Assembly: GCF_003865095.1 (NCBI RefSeq)
Contig: NZ_BHYK01000009.1
Span: 1 to 64,000 of the forward strand
Direction: 5' to 3'
Length of the DNA: 64,000 nt
Origin: Clostridium tagluense
GTDB taxonomy: Bacteria; Bacillota; Clostridia; Clostridiales; Clostridiaceae
The notes under the pieces are model-generated. The model did not search any database. It had not been told where the DNA came from and saw only the letters and a list, made by a program, of their open reading frames with translations. This document shows, piece by piece, positions 1-7,108 of the stretch; position 1 is the first letter of the stretch, and each line of letters opens with the position of its first letter. The position numbers were made by a program, and so were the translations under genes.

Positions 1-67
1 TGATGATTGGGGTGAAGTCGTAACAAGGTAGCCGTAGGAGAACCTGCGGCTGGATCACCTCCTTTCT
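1..67 (+). rRNA. 16S ribosomal RNA, 3' end (partial)
   Basis: The first bases carry the near-universal 16S 3' end: the region around GTCGTAACAAGGTAGCC, then GGCTGGATCACCTCC and the terminal CCTTTCT, which holds the anti-Shine-Dalgarno. The gene is cut by the left window edge. The spacer after it keeps a pairing between AGTAGATG (about 71-78) and CATCTACT (about 127-134), probably a processing stem, plus a CTCTGTTTAATTTTGAGAG stretch that I recall from clostridial 16S-23S spacers. No 23S or 5S follows anywhere in the window. Confidence 0.97.
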
Positions 68-182
68 AGGGAGTAGATGCAAAGACTTCGGTCAATGCAA
101 CAAGAAGAATTTAATTATTCTTCAAAACATCTACTGTAATTACTCGTAACCTATTCTCTGTTTAATTTTGAGAGACTAATAG

Positions 183-244
183 TCAAAAAAATAATAAGTG
201 TTTTAATCACTACATAGTGTTTAGAATGCTTATTATTTTTTTGA
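183..244 (+). terminator. Long hairpin ending the 16S transcript
   Basis: Positions 183-198 pair perfectly with 229-244 (16 bp, A-rich left arm and T-rich right arm). A small inner hairpin CACTA/TAGTG lies at 208-219. The T-rich 3' arm suits an intrinsic terminator for the truncated rRNA transcript just before the folA promoter. Confidence 0.7.
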
Positions 245-270
245 TTATCTTATTAATATTTTGTTATAAT
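241..270 (+). promoter_or_regulatory. Probable folA promoter
   Basis: TTGATT at 241-246 and a perfect TATAAT at 265-270 are separated by 18 bases. Transcription would start near 277, so repeat copy A (281-350) would lie inside the 5' untranslated region of folA. Confidence 0.55.
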
Positions 271-280
271 GATTATAGAT

Positions 281-350
281 AAAACTTTAGTGGGAGTCTA
301 AACCTCCTTCTGAAGTGGTTAATATTTCAGCACAGCAGGTGATGATTTAA
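281..350 (+). repeat. Dispersed 70-nt element, copy A, in the folA leader
   Basis: Same length as copy B (9193-9262) with 54 of 70 bases identical and no gaps by my count. Layout: hairpin ACTTTAG...CTGAAGT with an inner GGAG/CTCC stem, a TTAAT segment, and the tail GGTGATGATTTAA. In this copy CCTCCTT at 303-309 is exactly complementary to the folA ribosome site AAGGAGG at 350-356, so the element could expose or hide the start. It does not match the THF riboswitch core as I remember it. Confidence 0.65.
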
Positions 351-361
351 AGGAGGTACAA

Positions 362-859
362 ATGAATTTAATAGCAGCTGTTGATTTAAATTGGGGAATA
401 GGATACAACACTAAATTGTTAGTGAAAATACCTGAAGACATGAAGTACTTCAAAGAAAAAACCCTTGGAAAAGTTATTGTAATGGGTAGGAATACACTTG
501 AATCACTACCAGATAAAAAGCCATTAGAACAAAGAGTTAATATAGTGCTTACCAAAAACAGAAGCTATAACTGTGAAGGTGTTGTTTTATGTTATTCCTT
601 GGAGGAACTTTTTAAAGAATTGAAAAAGTATAATGAGGAAGATATATTCATTATAGGAGGTCAATCGATTTATGCTCAATTAATGCCACATTGTGATAAG
701 GCATACATAACTAAAATATATAAGGAGTATGTACACAATAAGGTATTAGCAAATTTAGATAATAATAATCAATGGCAAAAAAAATCAACAAGTGAAAAAC
801 AACAATTTAAAGAGGATATATATTATACCTTTAATACATATGTTAAAAAACTATTATAA
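362..859 (+). CDS. folA: Dihydrofolate reductase
   Basis: Reduces dihydrofolate to tetrahydrofolate with NADPH for thymidylate, purine and methionine synthesis in the cytoplasm. The 165-residue length is typical. Visible family features are the N-terminal strand MNLIAAVDLNWGIG, the substrate-binding acid in IPEDMKYFK (Asp26), the NADPH segment VIVMGRNTLESL around residues 40-50, and FIIGGQSIYAQ near residue 100. The start is fixed by AAAGGAGG ten bases upstream. It is a single-gene unit between the 16S terminator and its own terminator. Its leader holds repeat copy A, which contains an anti-Shine-Dalgarno stretch. No thyA neighbour is present. Confidence 0.96.
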   Translation: MNLIAAVDLNWGIGYNTKLLVKIPEDMKYFKEKTLGKVIVMGRNTLESLPDKKPLEQRVNIVLTKNRSYNCEGVVLCYSLEELFKELKKYNEEDIFIIGGQSIYAQLMPHCDKAYITKIYKEYVHNKVLANLDNNNQWQKKSTSEKQQFKEDIYYTFNTYVKKLL

Positions 860-870
860 AAGTATAAAAA

Positions 871-910
871 AAACAAACTTCTATAAAACAGTAGAAGTTT
901 GTTTTTTTTT
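871..910. terminator. Bidirectional terminator between folA and the cell wall hydrolase
   Basis: A 13-bp perfect stem (871-883 with 892-904) is followed by T9 on the plus strand and preceded by A8 on the other side, so it can end both convergent genes. Confidence 0.85.
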
Positions 911-933
911 AGTTTGAAAATACTCAACGTAAA

Positions 934-1701
934 TTAATAAGCAAAGGTTAAATTACCTTTAACAGCGGCTACGGTTTTTGAAGTTAACCACTTGTTCGTT
1001 ACAGTATTTTCAAAAAAATACAAGGCTCCATTAGTTGGATCTGAACCTTTTAGTGATTCATAGGCTGCCTTAGTTGCTATATCAGTTGGAGCTTTATTAA
1101 TCATTCCATTCATTACTGGAGTAAATTGATAGTAGCCATTACTTTTTTCGTTAATTACTCCACTAATATTACTTGGAAACTGGGAACTTTGAACTCTATT
1201 TACAACTACAGCTCCTACAGAAAGCATAGTATCATAACTCTCACCACCAGCTTCAGCATTGATTAGTCTAGATAATAGCTTTACATCGCTATTTGAATAG
1301 GAGATAACTTTAGAGCTATTAAGAGGTGTAGCTTTTACATTTGTTGAAGCAGTTGGAATTTTAAAGACATCCCCAGGATAAATATTATCATCCCACTTAT
1401 CATTTGCAATTCTTAATTTATCTAAAGTTATATTATATTTTTTTGCTATGAAATATAAGGTGTCACCGCGAGCTACATTATGAGTATTAGTTGGAACAGC
1501 GAGTACTTGTCCAGAATATATGTTGTAGTTTGATAATTTATTATTTTTCATTAAATAATTAGTAGTTGTGTTATAAGCTTTGCTTATACCACCTAATGTA
1601 TCACCTGATTTAACTGTATATGTAGCAGCATATACGGAGCTACTACTAACTAGAGCTAAGGTTAAAGCAAGCAGAGTAGTTTTCAAATTTAATTTAATAA
1701 T
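934..1701 (-). CDS. Secreted LysM cell wall hydrolase, SleB/CwlJ-like
   Basis: Predicted peptidoglycan hydrolase acting outside the cell, in the germination/spore cortex-lytic family. After a signal peptide (TTLLALTLALVSSSSVYAA) come two LysM domains (TYTVKSGDTLGGISKAYN and HNVARGDTLYFIAKKYN) and a C-terminal Hydrolase_2 domain beginning LLSRLINAEAGGE, whose Glu is the likely catalytic residue. There is no ATG, GTG or TTG at a proper distance from AAAGGAGG: reading frames open at ATT codons at 1701 or 1698, about 7-10 bases after it, while the first TTG (1686) is about 22 bases away. A longer ATG frame from 1758 runs through the riboswitch and is unlikely. A c-di-AMP riboswitch lies directly upstream. 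Confidence 0.88.
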   Translation of the reverse strand: MIKLNLKTTLLALTLALVSSSSVYAATYTVKSGDTLGGISKAYNTTTNYLMKNNKLSNYNIYSGQVLAVPTNTHNVARGDTLYFIAKKYNITLDKLRIANDKWDDNIYPGDVFKIPTASTNVKATPLNSSKVISYSNSDVKLLSRLINAEAGGESYDTMLSVGAVVVNRVQSSQFPSNISGVINEKSNGYYQFTPVMNGMINKAPTDIATKAAYESLKGSDPTNGALYFFENTVTNKWLTSKTVAAVKGNLTFAY

Positions 1702-1719
1702 AACGAGTCCTCCTTTATA

Positions 1720-1833
1720 AGCCTGCGAGGTTAGTTGACGGATTCGGGTTAAAGGCACCCTACTCTAAAATAAGAGATTCACCCCATGAGAAATCCCCCG
1801 TTCTCCATTTAGGAGATTCGGCAATGCAATTCC
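1720..1833 (-). ncRNA. ydaO/yuaA-type c-di-AMP riboswitch
   Basis: Read on the minus strand, the leader contains the class hallmarks in order: a CCGAATC segment, a GGGGGATT then GGGGTGAATC block, AGGGTGCC, ACCCGAATCCGTCA, and CTAACCTCGCAGGC just before the ribosome site. This is the ydaO/yuaA fold, which senses c-di-AMP and commonly controls cell wall hydrolases, matching the gene it precedes. I see no strong intrinsic terminator between it and the start, so control may be at translation initiation or through a hairpin I did not resolve. Confidence 0.93.
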
Positions 1834-1961
1834 TATATTGTAACATAAAACGACAAATTAATCGATGTTAAAAAATGGTTAAATTACGATATATAAGTAT
1901 TTAATATTTTTAGCAAAACTAAAATTAGGGGGCTAAGGTATCTTCAACAATATAAATATGG

Positions 1962-2017
1962 TTGACAAATTTATTCTATAATATATAATAATCTTATAAG
2001 ATTAATCGAATACGATT
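1962..2017 (+). promoter_or_regulatory. Promoter with two adjacent palindromes
   Basis: TTGACA at 1962-1967 and TATAAT at 1984-1989 are spaced by 16 bases. Directly after the -10 box lie a perfect 14-bp palindrome AATCTTATAAGATT (1990-2003) and an inverted repeat AATCG-n4-CGATT (2004-2017). Their place at the transcription start fits a repressor operator, perhaps for the MarR protein encoded downstream. Confidence 0.65.
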
Positions 2018-2052
2018 TAGTTTACAATAGTTTATTTACTGGAGGGGTTAGA

Positions 2053-3441
2053 TTGAAAGAATATGATATTGCCATAATAGGAGCAGGTTCGGGCGGCTTA
2101 ACAGCTGCATACACTGCAAAAGGATTTTCGAAAAAAGTTATTTTAATTGATAAAAATAAGCCTGGCGGAGAGTGTACTTGGTCTGGTTGCATTCCAAGTA
2201 AGGCTTTAATAAATATTGCAAAAGAAGTACATGTAGCAAAGAAGTATTCAGATTTATTGGTTGATACTTCTGAGGTTTTAGAAAAAGTCAGAAAAGTAAT
2301 TCATAATGTTTATGAAGAAGAAAGCCTTGAAGTTTTGAAAAGAGATGGCATTGATTATATTAATGGATTTGCAAAATTTATTGATATAAATACTTTGAGT
2401 GTTAATGGAGAAAAAATCAAGGCTAAGAAGATAATTATTTCCACTGGGTCATCACCAATGGTGCCACCCATTGAGGGTTTAAAGGATATAAATTATCTTA
2501 CAAATGAAAATATTTTCATAGAAAAAAGACTTCCGGAGAGTATAATTGTTTTAGGAGGAGGAGCTATAGGGGTAGAATTATCACAGGCTATGAATAGATT
2601 AGGCGTTAAAGTATCATTAGTAGAGATGATGGATACTATTTTAAATAGAGAAGAACCAAAACTTGTAACTATCCTAGAGAGAAAGCTTATATTGGAGGGC
2701 GTTAAGATATATACTTCATATAAAGCAGAAAAGGTTTCAGAAAAAGATGGTAAGATTTCCTTGTCTGTAATTAAAGATGGAATCCTTGAAATTATAAATG
2801 CGGACAAAATATTGGTATGCCTTGGTAGAGTTCCTAATATAAAGGGATTAGATTTAGAAAAAGTTAGTATTAGATATAACCAAAAGGCTATAGAGGTTAA
2901 CAAGTTTTTAGAAACAAGCACAAAAGGTATATTTGCAATAGGAGATGTTGCTGGCCCATATCTTTTCTCACATATGGCAAATGTGCAAGGAATTACAGCA
3001 GTGAAAAATGCATTGTTGCCTATAAAGAAGAAGATTGATTACGCACATGTAGCTTGGTGTACATTTTCAGAACCGGAACTTGCAAGGGCAGGATTAACAG
3101 AGCAGGAAGCTAGAGAAAAGTATGGTGATTCAATTAGGGTATATGAGCAAGATTATAAAAATTTAGATAGGGCAAAAACAAAAGAAGATGATGAAGGTCT
3201 TGTTAAGATAATATGTGATAAAAAGGGAAAAGTACTTGGAGCTAGCATTTTGGGGGAGAGAGCTGGAGAGATGATTTCTGAGGTACAGGTAGTAAAGACG
3301 TTGGGAATAAACTTTGGGAAATTAACAAAGGTTATACATCCATATCCTACTTATGGAGAGATATTACTTAAGATAAGTAAGAAGGTTTATTTAGATAACA
3401 TATTAAATAATCCTTTTGTAAAACTATTTAGGAGAAAATAG
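2053..3441 (+). CDS. Dihydrolipoamide dehydrogenase-like FAD-dependent disulfide oxidoreductase
   Basis: Class I pyridine nucleotide-disulfide oxidoreductase, 462 residues. Seen: FAD-binding IIGAGSGGLTAAYTA at residues 7-21, redox-active pair in GGECTWSGCIPSKAL (CxxxxC), NAD(P)-binding IVLGGGAIGVELSQAM near 170, GIFAIGDVAG near 295, and the C-terminal His-Glu segment HPYPTYGE. The start is TTG at 2053 after GGAGGGG. It stands alone rather than with 2-oxoacid dehydrogenase genes, so it may reduce something other than lipoamide; mercuric-reductase-like relatives are an alternative. A MarR gene follows 53 bases later and may share the promoter. Confidence 0.88.
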   Translation: MKEYDIAIIGAGSGGLTAAYTAKGFSKKVILIDKNKPGGECTWSGCIPSKALINIAKEVHVAKKYSDLLVDTSEVLEKVRKVIHNVYEEESLEVLKRDGIDYINGFAKFIDINTLSVNGEKIKAKKIIISTGSSPMVPPIEGLKDINYLTNENIFIEKRLPESIIVLGGGAIGVELSQAMNRLGVKVSLVEMMDTILNREEPKLVTILERKLILEGVKIYTSYKAEKVSEKDGKISLSVIKDGILEIINADKILVCLGRVPNIKGLDLEKVSIRYNQKAIEVNKFLETSTKGIFAIGDVAGPYLFSHMANVQGITAVKNALLPIKKKIDYAHVAWCTFSEPELARAGLTEQEAREKYGDSIRVYEQDYKNLDRAKTKEDDEGLVKIICDKKGKVLGASILGERAGEMISEVQVVKTLGINFGKLTKVIHPYPTYGEILLKISKKVYLDNILNNPFVKLFRRK

Positions 3442-3494
3442 TTTTACATATAAATCTAATACCACAATATTAAGACATGAAGGAGGTTAAGGTT

Positions 3495-3944
3495 ATGGAG
3501 ATAGATAATTTAAAACTAAGTAATCAGCTTTGTTTTAAAATATACTCTGTGTCTAAGGCTATGACTAGGTTATATAAACCAATACTGGATAGTTTAAATT
3601 TAACTTATCCACAATATTTGGTTATGTTAATTCTATGGGAACATGAAAAGATATCATTTAAAGATATGAGTAATAATTTAAAGATGAAAACAGGAACTTT
3701 GACTCCTATATTAAACAAATTAGAAAGCCAGGGACAGTTATGTAGAGTTAAGGATGAAGAGGATGAAAGAAAGGTTTATATTCATATTACTTCAAAGGGT
3801 GAAAAGCTTAAGTATGAAGCTTCTAATGTTCCTGGAGAAATTAGTTGTAGAGCGCAAATTAAAATGGATGAATATGTGAAGTATATGAGGGAATTTGATG
3901 AACTATTGGAAAAATTAGATGAAATTGAAAATTATAGGTATTAG
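3495..3944 (+). CDS. MarR family transcriptional regulator
   Basis: 149-residue winged-helix regulator. The core LTYPQYLVMLILWEHEKISF, the recognition region MKTGTLTPILNKLESQG and the wing DERKVYIHITSKGEKL are typical of MarR/OhrR proteins that respond to phenolics or oxidants. The ATG at 3495 follows AAGGAGG by eight bases; an upstream in-frame ATG at 3477 would lie before that ribosome site. It follows the flavoprotein gene and probably autoregulates the unit through the palindromes at 1990-2017. Confidence 0.92.
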   Translation: MEIDNLKLSNQLCFKIYSVSKAMTRLYKPILDSLNLTYPQYLVMLILWEHEKISFKDMSNNLKMKTGTLTPILNKLESQGQLCRVKDEEDERKVYIHITSKGEKLKYEASNVPGEISCRAQIKMDEYVKYMREFDELLEKLDEIENYRY

Positions 3945-4004
3945 TAAAGAACTCATAGAATTATAACTAGTTAAATTTTGAATATGATATAGGAGATGTG
4001 TAAC

Positions 4005-4451
4005 GTGAAAATTTTAAGTGCAGTAATAAGTGTTATGGCAATAATTGTAATTTACATGTTGGTAAAAAACAATTTAACTCCAAAGAATTTAGGGGTTAAT
4101 AATGGTAAATTAGCAGAAATGCCAAACAAACCTAATGCGGTTTCATCTGAAACAGAAGAAAAAGATAAGAAAGTTCAGGCACTCCATTTTAAAGGGAATT
4201 TAAAGGATTCAAAGGAAAATGTTATAAAAGCAATTGAAAACTACGGTAATTTTAAAATAATTAAAAATGAGACAAATTATGTATATGTGGTCTTTGTGAC
4301 TGGAATAATGAAATATCATGATGATGTAGAATTTTACTTTGATGAGAGTAAAAAACTTATTCAAATTAGATCAGCTTCAAGGATTGGATATTCTGATATG
4401 GGATTAAATAGAGAAAGATATAACAAGTTAAGCGAAATTTATTATAAATAA
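4005..4451 (+). CDS. DUF1499-like membrane-anchored protein
   Basis: 148 residues starting at GTG 4005, chosen because TAGGAG ends at 3995; the ATG at 3996 abuts that site. One N-terminal membrane segment (ILSAVISVMAIIVIYMLV) is followed by a soluble domain. The C-terminal half carries DDVEFYFDESKKLIQIRSAS and RIGYSDMGLNRERYN, which I recognise as the DUF1499 signature (strand, then RSASRxGYSDxGxNR). Function is not established. It may be cotranscribed with the MarR gene 60 bases upstream. Confidence 0.8.
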   Translation: MKILSAVISVMAIIVIYMLVKNNLTPKNLGVNNGKLAEMPNKPNAVSSETEEKDKKVQALHFKGNLKDSKENVIKAIENYGNFKIIKNETNYVYVVFVTGIMKYHDDVEFYFDESKKLIQIRSASRIGYSDMGLNRERYNKLSEIYYK

Positions 4452-4620
4452 AATTTAAATATTATTATATGTTGGAAAGTAAAGAAAGACTACAAAGAGA
4501 ACAACCTAGGGTATCTTTTTGATTTTTAATGCATGCTTTTTCTAATGTTGGAAATGCTATTAGTTAAACAAGTTATGGGCTACCATTTTTCAAAGAAAAA
4601 ATGAGACAGGAGGTTTTATT

Positions 4621-4761
4621 TTGAATAATGAAAAGAACAAAGAAGTAAGAAAAGAAAAACATAAGGAAGGTGAAAAAACTTTTATAAGTGAAGTTCAAGA
4701 ATTTCAAAGGCCTGAAGGGTATGAAGATGCTTTTAAAAAATATTATCCGCAGCAAAAATAA
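4621..4761 (+). CDS. Small charged hypothetical protein (46 aa, TTG start)
   Basis: An open frame of 46 codons begins at TTG 4621, six to seven bases after a strong AGGAGG (4609-4614), and ends at TAA 4761. It is followed 35 bases later by a clear terminator. The product is highly charged (Lys/Glu-rich first third) and ends in EGYEDAFKKYYPQQK, with no membrane segment. Good ribosome site, terminator and codon use support a real gene that an ATG-only search would miss. I do not recognise the family. Confidence 0.6.
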   Translation: MNNEKNKEVRKEKHKEGEKTFISEVQEFQRPEGYEDAFKKYYPQQK

Positions 4762-4796
4762 AGTCTTTAAATTTATATATATGTATTTTTTAATTT

Positions 4797-4829
4797 GCCC
4801 TCACGTAAAAGTGAGGGCTTTGATTTTTA
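4797..4829 (+). terminator. Terminator after the 46-codon gene
   Basis: GCCCTCAC (4797-4804) pairs with GTGAGGGC (4811-4818) around a GTAAAA loop, followed by a T-rich tail. Confidence 0.85.
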
Positions 4830-5009
4830 TATAAAAATTAGTTAAATTAAACTAAAATAACAAAAAATAAAGAATTGTTTGACAATAATATCTAATATAT
4901 GATATAAATATATAGATATAGAGTAAAAGAGTGTAATTTTTTACAAAATAATAGGATGTTAAAATGTATTTTAAATAAAAATAATACTTATGAAAAGGGG
5001 GACTCATCA

Positions 5010-7007
5010 ATGAAATTAAGAGGTAAGTTTATTTCAATGTTCATAGCATTTGCGTTGATTCCTGTATTAACTGCAGGAGCAACAATAATGCTAATAATGC
5101 AAAACTCAAGTATGAAAGAAGCAAGGTCTAGTTTACAGCAACAGGAACAATCTGCAATGACTTCAATTAGTGAATCTATATCATTAATAATTAAAAGTGG
5201 ACAAGATATGTCTAATAACCCATCAATAAATAGTTATTTAAATATCTTACAAACTGGAAAAACAGACTTGCAACTGAAAAATCAAATTGTAAATGGATTT
5301 AAGTCAACCATGAAAACATATGGAATTTATGATAATATTCTACTCTTAGATAAAAATGGAACAATTATGATTAGTGCACTTGGAACCACAGATGGAAAGA
5401 GCTTAAGTAGTAGGGAATATTATTTGCGAATGAAAGAAGCAAAAAAAACGCAAATTTCTAAAGTTTTAAAAAGTTCTTCTAGTGGGAATAATATAGTTAT
5501 AGTATCTGTACCTATTTTAGATGCTAATAATGAAGTAAGGGGATCTATATTAACTTCAGTATCATTAAGTGGCGTATCAAAAATAATAAATGGTATTAAG
5601 ATAGGAGATACAGGAAGCATATACATAATCGAAAGTGACGGAACGGCCGTAGCACATATAAATGAAAAGGAAATTCTGCAGAAGAATATACTTAAACTAG
5701 ATATAGGTAAAGAAATCCTTGAAAATAAGCAAGGTATAGGACAATACACCTATAAGGGAGTGAATAAACTGCTAGCCTATGATACTAACAAGGAACTTGG
5801 TTGGACTTTTGTGGCAAATATACCAGTGAATGAGCTTACTAAAACAGCTAGTCTTGTTATTATAGTGCTGGCGTGTATAATTTTGTTAACCATTATTATG
5901 GCTACAGCTATAGCTATAATAATAGCAAAAGGTATTTCAAAACCAATTGAAAAAGTTTCAGGAGCTATGAGTAAAATAGCTGAAGGGGACTTTACAATTA
6001 CAGTAAATGAAAAAGGAAAAGATGAGATAGCCCAAATGTCAGGTAAACTAAATAAAACTTTAGTAAGTTTGAAAGAATCTATAAAGGGTGTAAAAGATAC
6101 ATCCAATGAAGTGGGGACATCGGCAGTTACACTTTCATCTACATCTAGGCAAATGACTGATGTAGCAAATGAAGTTGCATCTGCAATTCAAGAGGTGGCA
6201 AAAGGGGCTTCAGAGCAAGCTAGTGAAATTTCAGATGTAGTTAGTTTGCTTAATGATTTTACAAGACAACTAACATTAGTAGAGGATAAACTTATTAATG
6301 TAAACAATAAAGCTAATGACACACAAGTAAGGGCAGTTAATGGTAAAGGTCAAATAGACAGTCTTGTAAATTCAATAAAGCAGATAAAAGCTTCTTTTGA
6401 AGTAGTGGTGAATAAGGTTACAGGACTTTCAGGTACAGTTTCAAAAATCGGTAATATAACTGATGTAATAAATGAAGTTTCAGAACAAACTAATCTTTTG
6501 GCTTTGAATGCAGCTATTGAGGCTGCTAGAGCAGGAGAACAAGGAAGAGGATTTGCAGTGGTTGCAGATGAAATCAGAAAGCTTGCAGAAGAATCTAAAA
6601 ACTCTTCAGAAGAAATTTTAAGTCTTGTTAAGTCAATATCAAAAGAAACAGATGACGTTATTGATACTACTGCTAGTGTTAATGAACTTATAACAAAGCA
6701 AGAAGGACTTGCTAGCGAAACTATAATATCTTTTGAGAATATTATAAATTCAGTAGTTGAAATAGCACCACTTATGGAAGAAACCAATGTATCCTTAAGA
6801 AGGGTAGATGATTCTAAAACAGTTGTAATAAATAAAATTGAAAATATATCAGCAGTAGCGCAAGAAGTTTCAGCATCCTCAGAACAAATTGCAGCCTCCT
6901 CAGAAGAAATGTTATCTTCTTGTGAAGAAGTAGCAGAGTTTGCAACAAAGGTTGATGAGGCATCACAAAACTTGAAAAATAAAGTAGGTATGTTTAAAAT
7001 AGAATAA
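5010..7007 (+). CDS. Methyl-accepting chemotaxis protein with dCache sensor
   Basis: 665-residue transmembrane chemoreceptor. The first membrane helix is near residues 8-29, an extracellular dCache-type sensor spans about 35-275, the second helix about 281-305 ([20 protein letters not shown]), then HAMP (about 306-360) and a long signalling coiled coil. The hairpin tip that binds CheA/CheW is clear: [19 protein letters not shown] then [16 protein letters not shown] near 490-526. ATG 5010 is chosen because AAAAGGGG precedes it by ten bases; the frame extends upstream to 4956. No che genes lie nearby, so this is an orphan receptor. The ligand is unknown. Confidence 0.95.
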   Translation: MKLRGKFISMFIAFALIPVLTAGATIMLIMQNSSMKEARSSLQQQEQSAMTSISESISLIIKSGQDMSNNPSINSYLNILQTGKTDLQLKNQIVNGFKSTMKTYGIYDNILLLDKNGTIMISALGTTDGKSLSSREYYLRMKEAKKTQISKVLKSSSSGNNIVIVSVPILDANNEVRGSILTSVSLSGVSKIINGIKIGDTGSIYIIESDGTAVAHINEKEILQKNILKLDIGKEILENKQGIGQYTYKGVNKLLAYDTNKELGWTFVANIPVNELTKTASLVIIVLACIILLTIIMATAIAIIIAKGISKPIEKVSGAMSKIAEGDFTITVNEKGKDEIAQMSGKLNKTLVSLKESIKGVKDTSNEVGTSAVTLSSTSRQMTDVANEVASAIQEVAKGASEQASEISDVVSLLNDFTRQLTLVEDKLINVNNKANDTQVRAVNGKGQIDSLVNSIKQIKASFEVVVNKVTGLSGTVSKIGNITDVINEVSEQTNLLALNAAIEAARAGEQGRGFAVVADEIRKLAEESKNSSEEILSLVKSISKETDDVIDTTASVNELITKQEGLASETIISFENIINSVVEIAPLMEETNVSLRRVDDSKTVVINKIENISAVAQEVSASSEQIAASSEEMLSSCEEVAEFATKVDEASQNLKNKVGMFKIE

Positions 7008-7059
7008 AGAAATAACAATTAATATTATTTAATTATACTAGACTATAATTAAATGTTTC

Positions 7060-7108
7060 AAACCAAAGGACCAAGCTCTACATTAGAGCTTGGTCCTTTG
7101 GTTTTTTA
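7060..7108. terminator. Bidirectional terminator between the chemoreceptor and the oligopeptide-binding gene
   Basis: A 21-bp perfect stem (7060-7080 with 7084-7104) with a three-base loop, T-rich on the plus side and A-rich on the other. It nearly abuts the stop codon of the minus-strand gene at 7106. Confidence 0.9.

Noticed and set aside
281-350. THF (folate) riboswitch in front of folA
   Set aside because: The block order and core bases do not match the THF class as I remember it, and near-identical elements lie beside trpP, uvsE and a subtilase remnant. Kept as a dispersed repeat with a possible leader role.
319-555. 78-codon minus-strand frame across folA
   Set aside because: Antisense shadow of the folA gene with no ribosome site or conserved features.
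3477-3494. Earlier ATG for the MarR gene
   Set aside because: The AAGGAGG ribosome site lies inside this stretch, so translation should start at 3495.
6350-7018. 222-codon minus-strand frame across the chemoreceptor
   Set aside because: Shadow of the repetitive Ser/Ala/Glu-rich signalling domain; no ribosome site or recognisable domain.
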